Shown in pieces: positions 21,817-31,904 of a stretch of DNA of 64,000 nucleotides; the stretch's first letter is position 1, and each line of letters begins with the position of its first letter. The translations under genes were made by a program, and so were the position numbers. The DNA lies in NCBI GenBank assembly GCA_022419385.1, contig JAJUBI010000006.1, positions 2,232,001 to 2,296,000 on the forward strand, given 5' to 3'. Origin of the DNA: Paraconiothyrium sp. Pb-2020. Taxonomy: Eukaryota > Ascomycota > Dothideomycetes > Pleosporales > Didymosphaeriaceae. Under the pieces are notes generated by a model. That model ran no database searches and was not told where the DNA came from. It worked only from the letters and a program-made list of their open reading frames with translations.

Positions 21817-23332
21817 TCATATCACCGCAAACCTTCTCAACCCCGCTCTAACACCAAAGAATAACGTAGCACCAATACAAGTAAGCAACGGGACCCCATA
21901 CACACCCAACCCGATCAAGATGCCCTGTTCGAAGAAGCCGATAGCTATCCACTCCGCCCGCTTCGGCTCCTTGATCTCCTGCGCGGCGTCCTCCAACAAC
22001 TTCTCTGCATCCTTTCCAGTAGTGTCCGTCGGTACTTTGGTGCCCGAACGTCTTACAAGGACAGGTGAGGCTCTCAGGAAATGCTCTTTGCGGAACCTGT
22101 TCTCTACATTGACTTCGTGTGAAACTGGCGCCGCTGGTCCCAGGAGAAGTGATGGGGGGATGTGATTCACGAATGTGACTTCGGAGCGGATGAATTGGGA
22201 GAGGTACTTGGTGTGCGCAGGAGCGGCGAAGTGGTACGCAGCGCTCAATCTATCATTCGAGTTGTTGGCTATCAGATCAATTGCGTGGTCCAGTGATGAG
22301 ACTGCTGATATCGACAGTACTGATGCGCCTGGTTTGGGCGGCAGAGGAACATGCGTCGTGTACCTGTTAGTGAGCTTGATGACGGCGCCTGTAGAGCCTT
22401 GCGTTATGATGTCCGTCTGCCAGTCTTTATTTTCTGCGAGTGTAGCCAAAGCAGCGGTGGTAGTTCGTTCCTTCGGTTGCGAAGTTGAATTCAGCGAGCC
22501 GTTGGGACTGGTGGTTGCAAGGTAGCGGATGGCATATCTCAGCACCTGCTCGATAAAATCTCCCTCTACGAACTCATTGACCAAGACCAGATCGGGCGCA
22601 TAAGGGGAAGAGCCGCCGAAGCTAAAGCGAGCGGCTACCAGTGCTTCCGCGGCTGAGGAGAGATCTGCCGTTCGATCTACTACAGCAATAACCCTGCCAC
22701 ACGAGGAGACGAGCTGGGAATAGCTTGGCCTTCCTACTCGTGTGTTTTCTAAAACTGAAAGCAGGTTCGCCGATGCTTCCTCTGATGGTGAAGTTGCGAT
22801 GATGTGAAAAACGTCAGGCTGAAGCGCTTTGGGAAGGAGCGAGCGAAGCAGGGAAGGCAGAGCGCGACGAGTATTCTCCAGCTGTTTGCTTGTCAGCGTT
22901 TTATTCCTTGTCACCAATCACCGATCCTACCTTCAAGGCAACGCAGCTGCCTGCTGCCACCGCCGCGCCCAGCGGCTCGATCACATTCAAGAAAGGCGTG
23001 TGTCCCAGATTCGGCTCAATGTATACTACGCCCCATGGCTGTGTTCTGTCCGTCGCACTCTTCGCTTTAGTTGTCCTATATTCGCGTTCTAGCTCTGCTT
23101 TCGGGTCGATCTGAGCATAATGCTCTGTAAGATGTCTAAGAGCAATTGCGACTTCGATGGTAGCTTCAGCATCGGTAACATTCTGATCTTGCCGTATGGC
23201 AGCCCGTATCGAGTTTATCTCTCTGCGCAGTGTGTCGTGTAACGACTTGAGTTGTTCCCGGCGGAAGAAGGGGTTGTGACTGCGTGATGTAAGTGCAGTC
23301 GCTTCGAGATTTGCGAGGGCGTTGGCTGCCAT
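21817..23332 (-). CDS. Aldehyde-dehydrogenase-like protein lacking catalytic residues, with C-terminal membrane segment
   Basis: Two exons (23332-22931 and 22881-21817, 49 bp intron) give 488 residues with the overall ALDH layout: a helical N-terminus, the PLGAAVAAGSCVALK strand, and the central segment ending in APDLVLVNE. The active-site features are gone. Where ALDHs have the general-base Glu in LELGGK, this protein has VSSCGR (Ser193). Where they have the nucleophilic Cys in GQxCxAPD it has GGSSPYAPD (Pro227). The PSE and GS-type cofactor motifs are also not recognisable. A hydrophobic stretch GILIGLGVYGVPLLTCIGAT near the C-terminus predicts one membrane anchor, reminiscent of yeast Msc7. 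I infer a membrane-bound pseudoenzyme with a structural or regulatory role. It is head-to-head with the 122-residue protein over a promoter carrying a regulon element. Confidence 0.82.
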
Positions 23333-23694
23333 TGCAAAGGGAAGTGCGTCAGAGGGCAAAGATCAAAGATGCTTTGAGGTTGCTCATTCGATGGATATCA
23401 GCCAGGCCATGGAGCTTCCATACTAGACTTTGCCTGAGACCTGCATTCATCGTAGCTGCACGTATTGCGTCTCGCCTCGGTACACGTGGAGCGGACCCTT
23501 ACGGAGGTCCTCCACATCCCGAAGCCCCCAAACTCACGCGACGACGGCGGGACCACGCAAGTGTTCGGAGGCCTAGATCTGCCGAGGCGCGAGGCAGTTG
23601 CTCGCACCCTGTGAAGTTGCAATGTACGCGTAGCTCGCATGTCATTTTCACACTGCAAGCACAGTCGTCTTTCCCACATACGCGATCGCCCACG
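23333..23694. promoter_or_regulatory. Divergent promoter of ALDH-like and 122-residue genes
   Basis: A 362 bp shared upstream region containing one near-perfect regulon element at 23510-23524, roughly midway between the two start codons. Confidence 0.6.
23510..23524 (-). promoter_or_regulatory. Putative regulon element, copy 3
   Basis: Minus strand CTTCGGGATGTGGAG, about 170-180 bp from both flanking start codons. It is identical in its 12-base core to copy 2. Confidence 0.6.
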
Positions 23695-24112
23695 ATGTCG
23701 GTGACAACAACGTCCAACACGCAGACATACAACATTCGCACTGTCCTTGCAGACTATGACCTCCACCATACCCCTGCCACTGACCCTCTTGATACTACGC
23801 TGAATGCGCATCCTTCACCGAATCCATTGCCACAAAGCAACCCGGCGGATTGGCCTACGAATGAACGACGGGTGCCACCGTACCGACCAGTAAATACAGA
23901 GTTGGATCACAGTCAGAGGAGAGTTTACCAAAACGGGATTGAAAGAACTTTCATAACGGTCATGTTTTCTGGTGTATTTCTTGAGTCGGTGAGTGGTAAA
24001 TTCAGTGGCAGAGTTGGGAGTACTAATTGACAAGCAGACGTCGAGTAAGTTGTGGAGGGCGACTATTGGGCGGTTCTGGAACGTCGGATATAATATAGGA
24101 GGGGAGTGGTGA
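23695..24112 (+). CDS. Unknown 122-residue protein
   Basis: Two exons, 23695-23988 and 24038-24112, with a 49 bp intron (GTGAGT, ACTAATTG branch, GCAG). Without the intron the frame ends soon after; with it the protein continues TSSKLWRATIGRFWNVGYN to a clean stop. The N-terminal half is Pro/Asn/Thr-rich and polar (residues 1-75). The C-terminal part holds a short hydrophobic stretch RTFITVMFSGVFLES followed by a basic, aromatic tail, which could be a weak membrane contact. I do not recognise the family. Its promoter is shared with the ALDH-like gene and carries a regulon element, so it probably belongs to the cluster. Confidence 0.65.
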
Positions 24113-24307
24113 CAATCCATCAAGATAGTAGTAAGGCTTTCCGGGATAATGGGGTCGCTCATCATATTGATTTCGAACGCGCACCCAGCAATGGTCGTGA
24201 ATGCAGTAGCACATGTTTAGACGGCGTTACACACAGTATAAGCCTGCAGTCATGATTGGAAATGTAGACGATGAATACAGTCTGTTGCTTGTACTTAACG
24301 AGACAAT

Positions 24308-26501
24308 TCAAACAAGCCGTCTCGCACCCCTGACGTCACTTGCGCCCAGTCCTTCCGTGACCTTAGCTTCCACGACTTCATAAACTGGAATCTCCGCCAA
24401 TCGAGCAACAATGTGGTGCAGGGTTGGCAGCTTCTTCCAGTCCAACGCGTCGAACTTGATCTCAGCTCGATTCGCTATCATCAAGCTATCCACCTGTCGG
24501 GGTGCTTTCGCTTCCTCCACATTCGGAACAATCCCCACGTATTCAACGTCGGCCTTCCCACGCTCTTTGCTGCCGGTGGGCGCTGTTGTGGCAATATATT
24601 TGTGGAAGAATAGACCCTCTTCCTGCCTGACTTGTGGAGGACCAGAGCCTTGCATTCCATTCGATATGGCTTTTGCCTCCAATCCGGTAATTGATACATC
24701 CAAGAAATGGTTGCCCATCCACCCTCCTCTCAGCTTCCAAGTTCCTGCGTCTCTGGTTACATCAAGCGTAGCGTAAACCTTCGGCATGCCGAGCTCTTCT
24801 CGGCCGCTAATGATAGGATCTGCGAGGTTCTCAAACAGCACCGGAAGATAGGATCCGGTGACCTTGTCTCCATTTTTCTTGGTGTACTCGATCCCATGAA
24901 TGTACAGACCGAAATGGTTGTAGCCATTGCCACCAAGCCACTGAAGGTTTCCTAGAGAAGATAGAGAGAATGTAGCGTAACAATTGGAATCCATTGATAC
25001 AAAGCTGAACTGCGATGTAGGAAGCAAGCTTTGCAGAAGCGTCCGAGAAGTCTTAAACTTGATACTCGCGGTGGTGAAAGTCGAATGACTCCAATCTCTG
25101 GTATTACCGAGATGATCCTGTCGAGGTCCGGGGTATGGCCCGAACACCGTGGGCATGCGACGGTACGCGCTGGGCTTCTGGCTCCATTGCCACTCGCGCA
25201 GTTTCTGGCTCGTATGGTGCCACTCATCGTGACCGAAATTCTCGTCCGTGTAGCGGCTCGTATCAAGGGGAGGACCGGCGCCCAGATCCTGACCTGCAAT
25301 ACGAGAGTACTCTTGGATCTGAGATGCGCGTTTGTATCGGCACTGTTCGTATAGCTTGAGCCTCTCTGGTATCTCAGAAAGTGGTGTACCCAAGGGAAGA
25401 ACACAAGCTAATGAAGCAGCATCCTCGATGGCCTGCGCTGCACCTTGACCTTGGTCTGAAGAGAGTTAGCTAAATCCTGTTAATGTTAACGCCATTTAAC
25501 CCACGGGGCGTAAAAGGATGCGCTGCGTCGCCGATCAGTGCGAGCTGCCCATCCGTCCACGTTGGTAGCTGATCCATGTCGAGAAGGTCCCACACCTTCA
25601 GCGTATCCTCATCGGCCATGCCTAAGATTTTCAGAACGGCCGGGTCCCAGCCTTTGTATACTTCCAGCATCTTCTCCAAGTTTGCGGAGCTTTGCCATTC
25701 GTCGGCTTGTTCATCCTTGTGTTCAGTCTCGGATGTTGGGTGTATGCAGACAAAGTTCAAGAGCTCGTGGTGTCTTGTTGGGTATATTACAACACGCCGG
25801 TCCTTTCCCATGAATATGATCAAATGTCCCTCTTTCTCGGCAAGGGGTTTTGTTAATGGATCGTCGAGAGCCCGCGAGCGCGGCATTGTGAATCGAAATG
25901 CGCTCTTTCCTGATCCAGATGGTTTGAACCCTTGCGAACCCGGCAATGCACAACGAGCTTTGGAGTGCACGCCATCCGCGCCGATAACCACATCCGCTTT
26001 GAGACGCTCGCCAGACTCCAAAGTGACGCTGCCATCTGTACCGACACTAGCCACTCGGCTAGAGGTACGAAGGATAGCCACCGCTCCAGTGCCGTTTTCT
26101 GCAGTCGCCACCTTCTTCAGTTGTGAGTGAAGGTCCACACGATGTGCCAGAAGCCATTGATGTTGCCATCTGCCTGCTGTTCTCCAGAGCGGAACCTCCA
26201 ACATCTGTTTGCCATCTGGCAAAGACTGTGAGAATGTCTTGCAGGGAACGGCACCCAAACCTTCGAGGTTGATGCCCATCCTGAGAAGCAGTCCTGTTGC
26301 ATTCGGTGCCATATGTACAGCCGCGCCTAGTTCGTTGGCGAACCTCGATTGTTCCAGGAGAGTAACATGATGGCCTTGTTGTCGAAGGAAGATCGCTGCG
26401 CTCAATCCTCCAATGCCCGCTCCAACGACCAAAACGTTAAGCGGTCGTGATCTCTTCTTTTCATCGTCGGCGCCATTCACGAGATTAGCGGTGCCGTTCA
26501 T
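24308..26501 (-). CDS. FAD-dependent monooxygenase fused to acetoacetate-decarboxylase-like domain
   Basis: Two exons (26501-25505 and 25455-24308) give a 714-residue two-domain protein. Residues 1-400 form a salicylate-hydroxylase-like FAD monooxygenase: GxGxxG at 27-32 (GAGIGGL), the middle motif VVIGADGVHSKAR, and the FAD-ribityl motif LIGDAAHPFTP up to residue 332. The 49 bp intron falls just after this, and splicing restores FTPHQGQGAAQAIEDA. Residues about 460-700 resemble the acetoacetate decarboxylase beta-barrel, with the signature ENLADPIISGREELGMPKVY and a Lys (558) near the Schiff-base lysine position. The fusion suggests coupled ring hydroxylation and decarboxylation or C-C bond cleavage of the product; the substrate is unknown. 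The frame upstream starts with TTG, so ATG 26501 is used. A regulon element lies about 180 bp upstream. Confidence 0.9.
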
Positions 26502-27009
26502 CGCGAATCGTAGGCAATTTGACGTGCGAGGATTCCACGCCAACGGCTAGAGCGACGGCCTACTACACGAGCAATATATCTGGATGCAAAATTGACACCG
26601 ATGTTCGCATCTAAAGCCATCATGTTTCGCACCTAGGCAGGTAGTCGGGTGTGCTGTTTCCACGTAGCGGGCAATGATCTCCACATTCCCGAGGGCACCA
26701 TTGCCACTACAGATACTTCGGACACATCGGACCGCGGAACTACATTGGGACGACAGTGACATAGTCCCATTGATTATCCTACATCTCCTGCATCGTCGGT
26801 GGCAATCTGCATGAGCTCTCTGCGTTCATCGCCCTAAGGCTTGCGTGTACCCACTTGTCTACTCGCGAGCCCGCAATCTTAGCGTTGAACACTGCAATGA
26901 AAATGGAGCGTCCTATGTTGGGGTTGTTCTACATGGGCTTCGTAATTAATAGACACTGGTGCATGATCCTAGACGCTGTCTTGTAACGCGATGGTTCTTG
27001 GCAGAAGTA
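26502..27009. promoter_or_regulatory. Promoter of the monooxygenase fusion and 3' flank of the regulator
   Basis: About 510 bp between two minus-strand genes with one regulon element at 26679-26693. No gene is visible. Confidence 0.5.
26679..26693 (-). promoter_or_regulatory. Putative regulon element, copy 4 (monooxygenase promoter)
   Basis: Minus strand CTCGGGAATGTGGAG, with one extra A between the CGG and GTGGAG halves, as in copy 1. It starts about 178 bp upstream of the start codon. Confidence 0.55.
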
Positions 27010-29797
27010 TCATTGTGACGCAGAGCGGAGAACTTCCATCAATTGCACCAGGCCTTCAACAAGTGGTGGGCAAGACCCCCGAACAGCTCCATGATTGTGT
27101 CTCAATAGTTCTGACACTGTACCGAGTACCTGGGCGGCATCACGAAGTTGTACAATTTTCTGTGTGCCGTGGTTTCGGATAGCAGGTTCTCCGCGATTGA
27201 GCTTAACGAATCGCTTGACATCTCTTTCCTCCGTGCCCCCAAGAACAAGAACCTGGAGATCACGATTAGACTCATGATTCCCATCGTCAGCTGTACGTTC
27301 AAGCAAGCCATATGCCCACAGGACAAGAGCAGCATGATAGACTGCCATGGCATAAAAGTTCTGTAGCATACCCTGCGATGATGCCTCGGAGATCTTGATT
27401 ACTTGTGATGCATGCCAAACTGCTTGCCTTGCTACCGCCGTTGAAGTCCAATTGCGAATTGAAGAGTACGCATGCCGAGCTTCATCTGGACCCGCAATGC
27501 CGGCGAATATCTGTACTTCCTCCAAGGGTGCGTTCAAATGCATGAGCATAACTTCGACGGTAAGAAGCTCCTGGACGTTACCGGAGACGTGATTGAGCCT
27601 GAAGTCTTCGCAAAGTCTCGTCAGCTCTTGCTGACGTGAAGAGAGCAATAAGCTATCCCCAAATTGCTTCTTTGACGTTAACGCCCGAAGCTGCCGGTAC
27701 TCCCAGATCATGCCCCAAATCATGTACAGGTAGGCTGCGCTCGCTCTAGGGAATATGTTGAGGTATTCGATATCTTCCAGACAGTCGAAGAGAGAAGGCC
27801 TCCTCGCTGTTGCCCCCAAGGTGGTCAAGTACGTAGTTTTCCATGCTGAAGCTGATGGTGCTTGCCATAGGGCATCGGAATGAGGCAGCGGTAGCTTCAT
27901 CTCAGCGTAAGAGATCAGTGGTGGTTTGAGGAGGGCCATCGAAGACTGCCGATCAAACTCAAAATATCTGTACACAAGGCGAAGCCAAGATTCTTGGTGA
28001 ACCCACTCCTTCCATTTCCTCTGCAGTGAGGGGCCTTCGTCATCAGGATTTGGGTACAATTTTTTCCATATAGAACGGCTAAACCAGCCACCACGGCGAA
28101 GCATGGTGATTGGAGGTTGTAGGAAGCTTTCTGCGATTTCCATTTTGCGGCTCATACCGCTCCACATGCCGACTTCACATAGCAGAAGTTGCATCTAAAC
28201 CATCGAGACAATGTCAGCTTTTGTCTCTCAAGGATAGCAACCGATAAAAGGTCTTACCTGTAGGTATTGAATATCGCGAATGGAACTGTTGTCTTCATCT
28301 ATAGACTTGGCCATTGAAACGCGTGCTACTTCGTGTAGAGCAAGACCTAGCTTTTGCAAGAGATCATCCGGGGCTGAGAAACCCCCCGCAGCGACGATGC
28401 ATGTAAGCAGCAATGGATGCACTCGGGCAGGAGAGAATGTTGGAAGGTGGAAACAAGCTCCGGCATCGACTGAGGGCGAAGTGAAGAAGACCTGAATCAT
28501 GCCCTCAAGTAATTCGAGGGACGGAAACCCAGCGGCTATACGTTTGGAGTTCTCATAACTAGAGCTTTCAAGCACCAGGGCGAGGAGCCTGTCTCTCGTA
28601 GTGTAGGACAGCCGCTCGCTTGTGATATTACGAGATGGGATATGGGTAGGCGATTGGCCATCTCTCGCTCCGTCGGGAAATGCTAGGTTCGATTCGCCTG
28701 CAGTCACTGGATTCGTCTTGCTCCTTGGCATATAACGCCATAGGCTTCGATCGAAAGCTTTCGCGCGATCTGCAGCAGCAGTGTCTGACGGTCTCTGCTG
28801 GGTATGCTCAGCAAAATGAGTGTCCTGGTGAAAGGGTCCTTGTTGAGAGCTTTCTTGTAAGAGATTCTGATCAAACAGGGCACGATCAATGCCACTGAAA
28901 TCAAGGTCCCAATTGAAATGATTCTCGAGAAGCCCCCGTGGCGTGGCGTAACCCGAGCGCGCACTCTCTAAAGGCGGCATGTATCGAAGAAAGTCCGGTA
29001 TGAAGGCATCACCTGGAGACCCTTCGCTGAAAGACATGGTACTATTCTGCATGAACAGAGGGAGTGGGTCTGAATCTTGTGTTGTGCCCAACGTCACATC
29101 CGCAAAATCAGGTTCTATGCCTGGCAGGTTGTCCCATGCTTGCGGCATCTGGTGTGGTGCAACTATGACTGCTTCCTCCATTGTCGATCCAGAGTGGTGA
29201 TGCGATGGGGTGGGTTGAGAAGTTTGTGGACGCGGCGACCGTGAGTCGAGGTTATTGGAGAGATCAAGCAAGTCTTGCGCGGCGTCAAGCTCTTCTGCGG
29301 CATCGAGCTCTTCTTGCGCTGTCGTCGATAGGCGACAAGTGAGGTTTTTCTGTCGACATCTGCGACACGGCTTCTCGTCTTCACACTTGAGGTGACTCTT
29401 CGAGCATTCTTCGCACGCTTGACCAACCCTGCTCATACGAGCAACCTCCGTACGTGAACGCTTCTTGCCGTTGTCCAAGGCATGATTGGCAACATGTCTC
29501 TTGAGGAGATCGCTAATCCTCTTTAGCCATGTCATATAGTAAAACACATGGGAGCACTGCTTACACTCTTGCGAAACATTTGGAACAAGTTGGGCACACG
29601 TAAGGTCTCTGCTTGGTGTCTAGGCTCGTGAGCTAGTACTAGCAATGCTGAGGTGTAGCTATGCATTGCTTACGCGATCGGACGTGACGCATCAAGTGGT
29701 CAACGCGAATGAATGAGCGCTTGCACGTGCTACATTGGAAGAGCCTTTCCTTCGCTTCCGTTTCTTGTCTAGCCGGAGGGCTCAACCCTTTTTCCAT
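27010..29797 (-). CDS. Transcription factor with two C2H2 fingers and a Zn2Cys6 cluster
   Basis: Predicted pathway-specific regulator of 872 residues. Four exons: 29797-29674, 29619-29565, 29512-28258 and 28194-27010. Two C2H2 fingers (residues 22-70) are CSTCKRSFIRVDHLMRHVRSH and CPTCSKCFARVDLLKRHVANH-like, the second correct only when splicing uses the ATTAG acceptor, giving the standard 12-residue spacing. A complete Zn2Cys6 cluster follows at 93-119 (CEECSKSHLKCEDEKPCRRC and a sixth Cys). The long C-terminal half is helical and matches the fungal-specific transcription factor domain in layout (FHLPTF, WLRLVYRYFEFD and similar). It lies centrally in the cluster, divergent from the dioxygenase gene, and has a candidate element in its own promoter, suggesting autoregulation. 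The start could lie further upstream in the same frame. Confidence 0.9.
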
Positions 29798-29946
29798 CGT
29801 CTTACTGTACTTGCATTCAAATCGGCTCGGGTTGGACAAAGTGTCGGGGCAGGAGTGGAGGAGAACCTGGGGAAGCCAGCGAAATATGGGGGTGACGCGG
29901 AGAGACAATCGCAGCCCCGAGACCTCCGCTAGCGTTTGGTGGCTGT

Positions 29947-29960
29947 CCCCACATCCCGAG
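29947..29960 (-). promoter_or_regulatory. Putative regulon element, copy 5 (regulator promoter)
   Basis: Minus strand CTCGGGATGTGGGG, oriented away from its own gene like the other copies are in part. The G in GTGGGG still fits SYGGRG. It is consistent with autoregulation. Confidence 0.55.
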
Positions 29961-30110
29961 AGCGGGCGCCATCGCCACTGAGCAGCATCCGATAGACTGC
30001 ACGAGCTTAGCAATGCGATGAATCCATCGAGGAACATGGTTTGCGAGTGCATCCCTTCGGGGCGACGACCGACTGTTCAAATTTCCGAGCATTGCGCACG
30101 CGATTGGATC

Positions 30111-30125
30111 CTCCACATCCCTCCG
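30111..30125 (-). promoter_or_regulatory. Putative regulon element, copy 6 (dioxygenase promoter)
   Basis: Minus strand CGGAGGGATGTGGAG, about 93 bp before the dioxygenase ATG. The GGGATGTGGAG core is intact and a CGG lies three bases further out. Confidence 0.5.
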
Positions 30126-30217
30126 CGTTGTCCCTCTGATACGGTCAACATTTTGAGCCCCTCGATCCATCGATCAATTAACCTAGCTGGTCCCTTGAAC
30201 CACCACAGTCCGACAGG

Positions 30218-31098
30218 ATGTCTCGTCCACCCGTTCACTTCTTCTCCCATGGCTCCACAATGATGCTCGGCGAGGAATCCGCCTCAGCGACGTACTGGAA
30301 ACAATGCGGCGACGACGCGCTCGCTCACAACATCAAAGGCGTCGTGATGATGGGCGCGCACTGGGACGCCCGGGGCATAAATCGCATCGACGTCGCAATG
30401 AAGGCCGACCCCGCGAAGTCACCCGTTGCTTACGTCCACCCGTCAAAATACGTCGACTACAAGCTTAACCCCGACCTCAAGACTGGCAGACGCGTCATTG
30501 ACATGCTGAATGACGCCGGCCTTGATGCTCGGGGCAATGACACGTTTGACTGGATTCACGATACATATTTGATTCTGATTAGGATGTTCCCTGGGGGATG
30601 TCCGCCGACTACGATTGTGAGCATGAACGCCAGGTTCGATCCGCACTTGCATGCACGAGTTGGAAGTGTTGTTGCAAAGCTGAGAGAGGAGAACTACCTC
30701 ATCATTGGGACGGAGGAGGCGCAGTCCACAACCTCTATCGGAATCACTGGTGGCAGATGCTGCGGTATTCGGACAATTTTGCTATGCCGGTGCCGCCAGA
30801 GGCAGCTATGTTAGAGTTCAGGCAAAGTATTGAGGACGTCTTCTTGAGGAACTGCAGAGCCGGCATGAAGCGAGGTGCCCTGGTGAATGCCGTCACGCGT
30901 TTAATGAAGCACCCTCAATACAGAGATGCGCATGGGACAGACGATCACTTTATGGCTGCTTGTTTTGTCGCTGGTGTTGTAGATGCTAGCGAAGGTATCG
31001 CTGATGATGGGTGCATTCTCGGTGCTGAAGATTGGGAGTTGGTCAACATGTGTAACAGTCAATTCACTGTAGGGAACTGGGTGTCGCAGACTGCTTAA
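30218..31098 (+). CDS. Class III extradiol ring-cleavage dioxygenase (DODA/LigB-like), frameshifted
   Basis: Non-haem iron dioxygenase family that opens catechol-type rings. The first reading frame (from ATG 30218) carries FFSHGST, VVMMGAHWDA, FDWIHDTYLIL and VSMNARFDPHLHARVG, including likely iron-binding His residues in SHGS and GAHW. It runs through LREENYLIIGT and then loses the family. The next frame begins exactly there with GGAVHNLYRNHWW (containing the conserved HNL His) and continues to NWVSQTA and a stop at 31098. The shift sits near 30709-30717 in ACGGAGGAGGCGCAG and equals two extra bases or one missing base. No GT-AG intron can repair it. As written the product stops after 198 residues. 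This could be a real lesion or an assembly error; the remainder is well conserved, favouring a recent event or an error. Confidence 0.85.
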
Positions 31099-31904
31099 TT
31101 CCTAGGGGATTGTATTTTGCTTTTGTATGACTTCACCACCGGGTTCTCACTAATTTCAATGCCAACAACACCCAACTTTGCATAGCATAGCGTTCGGTGA
31201 ATTCAAGGCTACGATTTATGATATACTCCTGTCAGCATTCCCAGCACGTGAAGACCAATAGTTCAATAATACCTTTCTACGCTCCAGGACTATTCTCTTT
31301 CGCAGCTACGACTCGCGCATCACCCCGATATCAACCAATTCCAATCCCAATCCCGCTTGTCCTTGTTCCCTTTCGGCCCCTATCTTGTCCTCCCCCATCA
31401 CCGGTGCCACATCCTCCCTTCTTCACGCTCTCCGGACTTGTTTTCGGAAGCGGACACGCACCCTTCTTGTCGCCAATGAGAGCCAGGGGGCTGAAGCCAA
31501 GGTGTTCAGGGACGTGCTTAGACATTTTTCGCGTGCTTCTGATGCTGTTTGTGGACGTACAAACAACGTTGCAGTTGATCATGTCGAACTTCAAGGCGTG
31601 TGCGGTAATATGGGGAAAAAGTAGGCACAGGAATAATATATAAGGCGATCTGGCGATCGTCAGCCCTTCACAGGATGACGGTCACATACTACAGCACAGC
31701 CCCTTCACGAAAAGTAAACGTGAAGTTCGCCCTCAGCCGCAAAACGCACACAATGCTATACCCAGCTTATCTATGCAAAGAAATCGTGACATGACTGTAT
31801 AAAGACAAGATAACGACGCTTGTAGTCTAGGGTATTAGCATTACTCTTCCACTACCACTATTCCCTCCACTATCTATTTACAGTTCCGTCTACCTCTCTT
31901 GCCG
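31099..31904. other. Intergenic at the right edge of the cluster
   Basis: About 800 bp between the dioxygenase and the convergent NIPA gene. Only short frames without family motifs; probably 3' UTRs. Confidence 0.5.

Larger units (their letters stand above)
29798..30217. promoter_or_regulatory. Divergent promoter of the regulator and the dioxygenase
   Basis: A 420 bp shared promoter containing two regulon elements, one placed about 150 bp from the regulator start and the other about 93 bp from the dioxygenase start. Confidence 0.6.

Noticed and set aside
24510..24530. CTCCACATTCGGAAC, resembling the regulon element
   Set aside because: It lies inside the coding sequence of the monooxygenase fusion; likewise CTCCACATGCCGA near 28160 is inside the regulator's coding region. 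Both are probably chance or codon-driven matches.
28685..28700. GGTTCGATTC, resembling a tRNA T-loop
   Set aside because: It lies inside the regulator's coding exon and no acceptor stem, D-arm or anticodon arm can be built around it.
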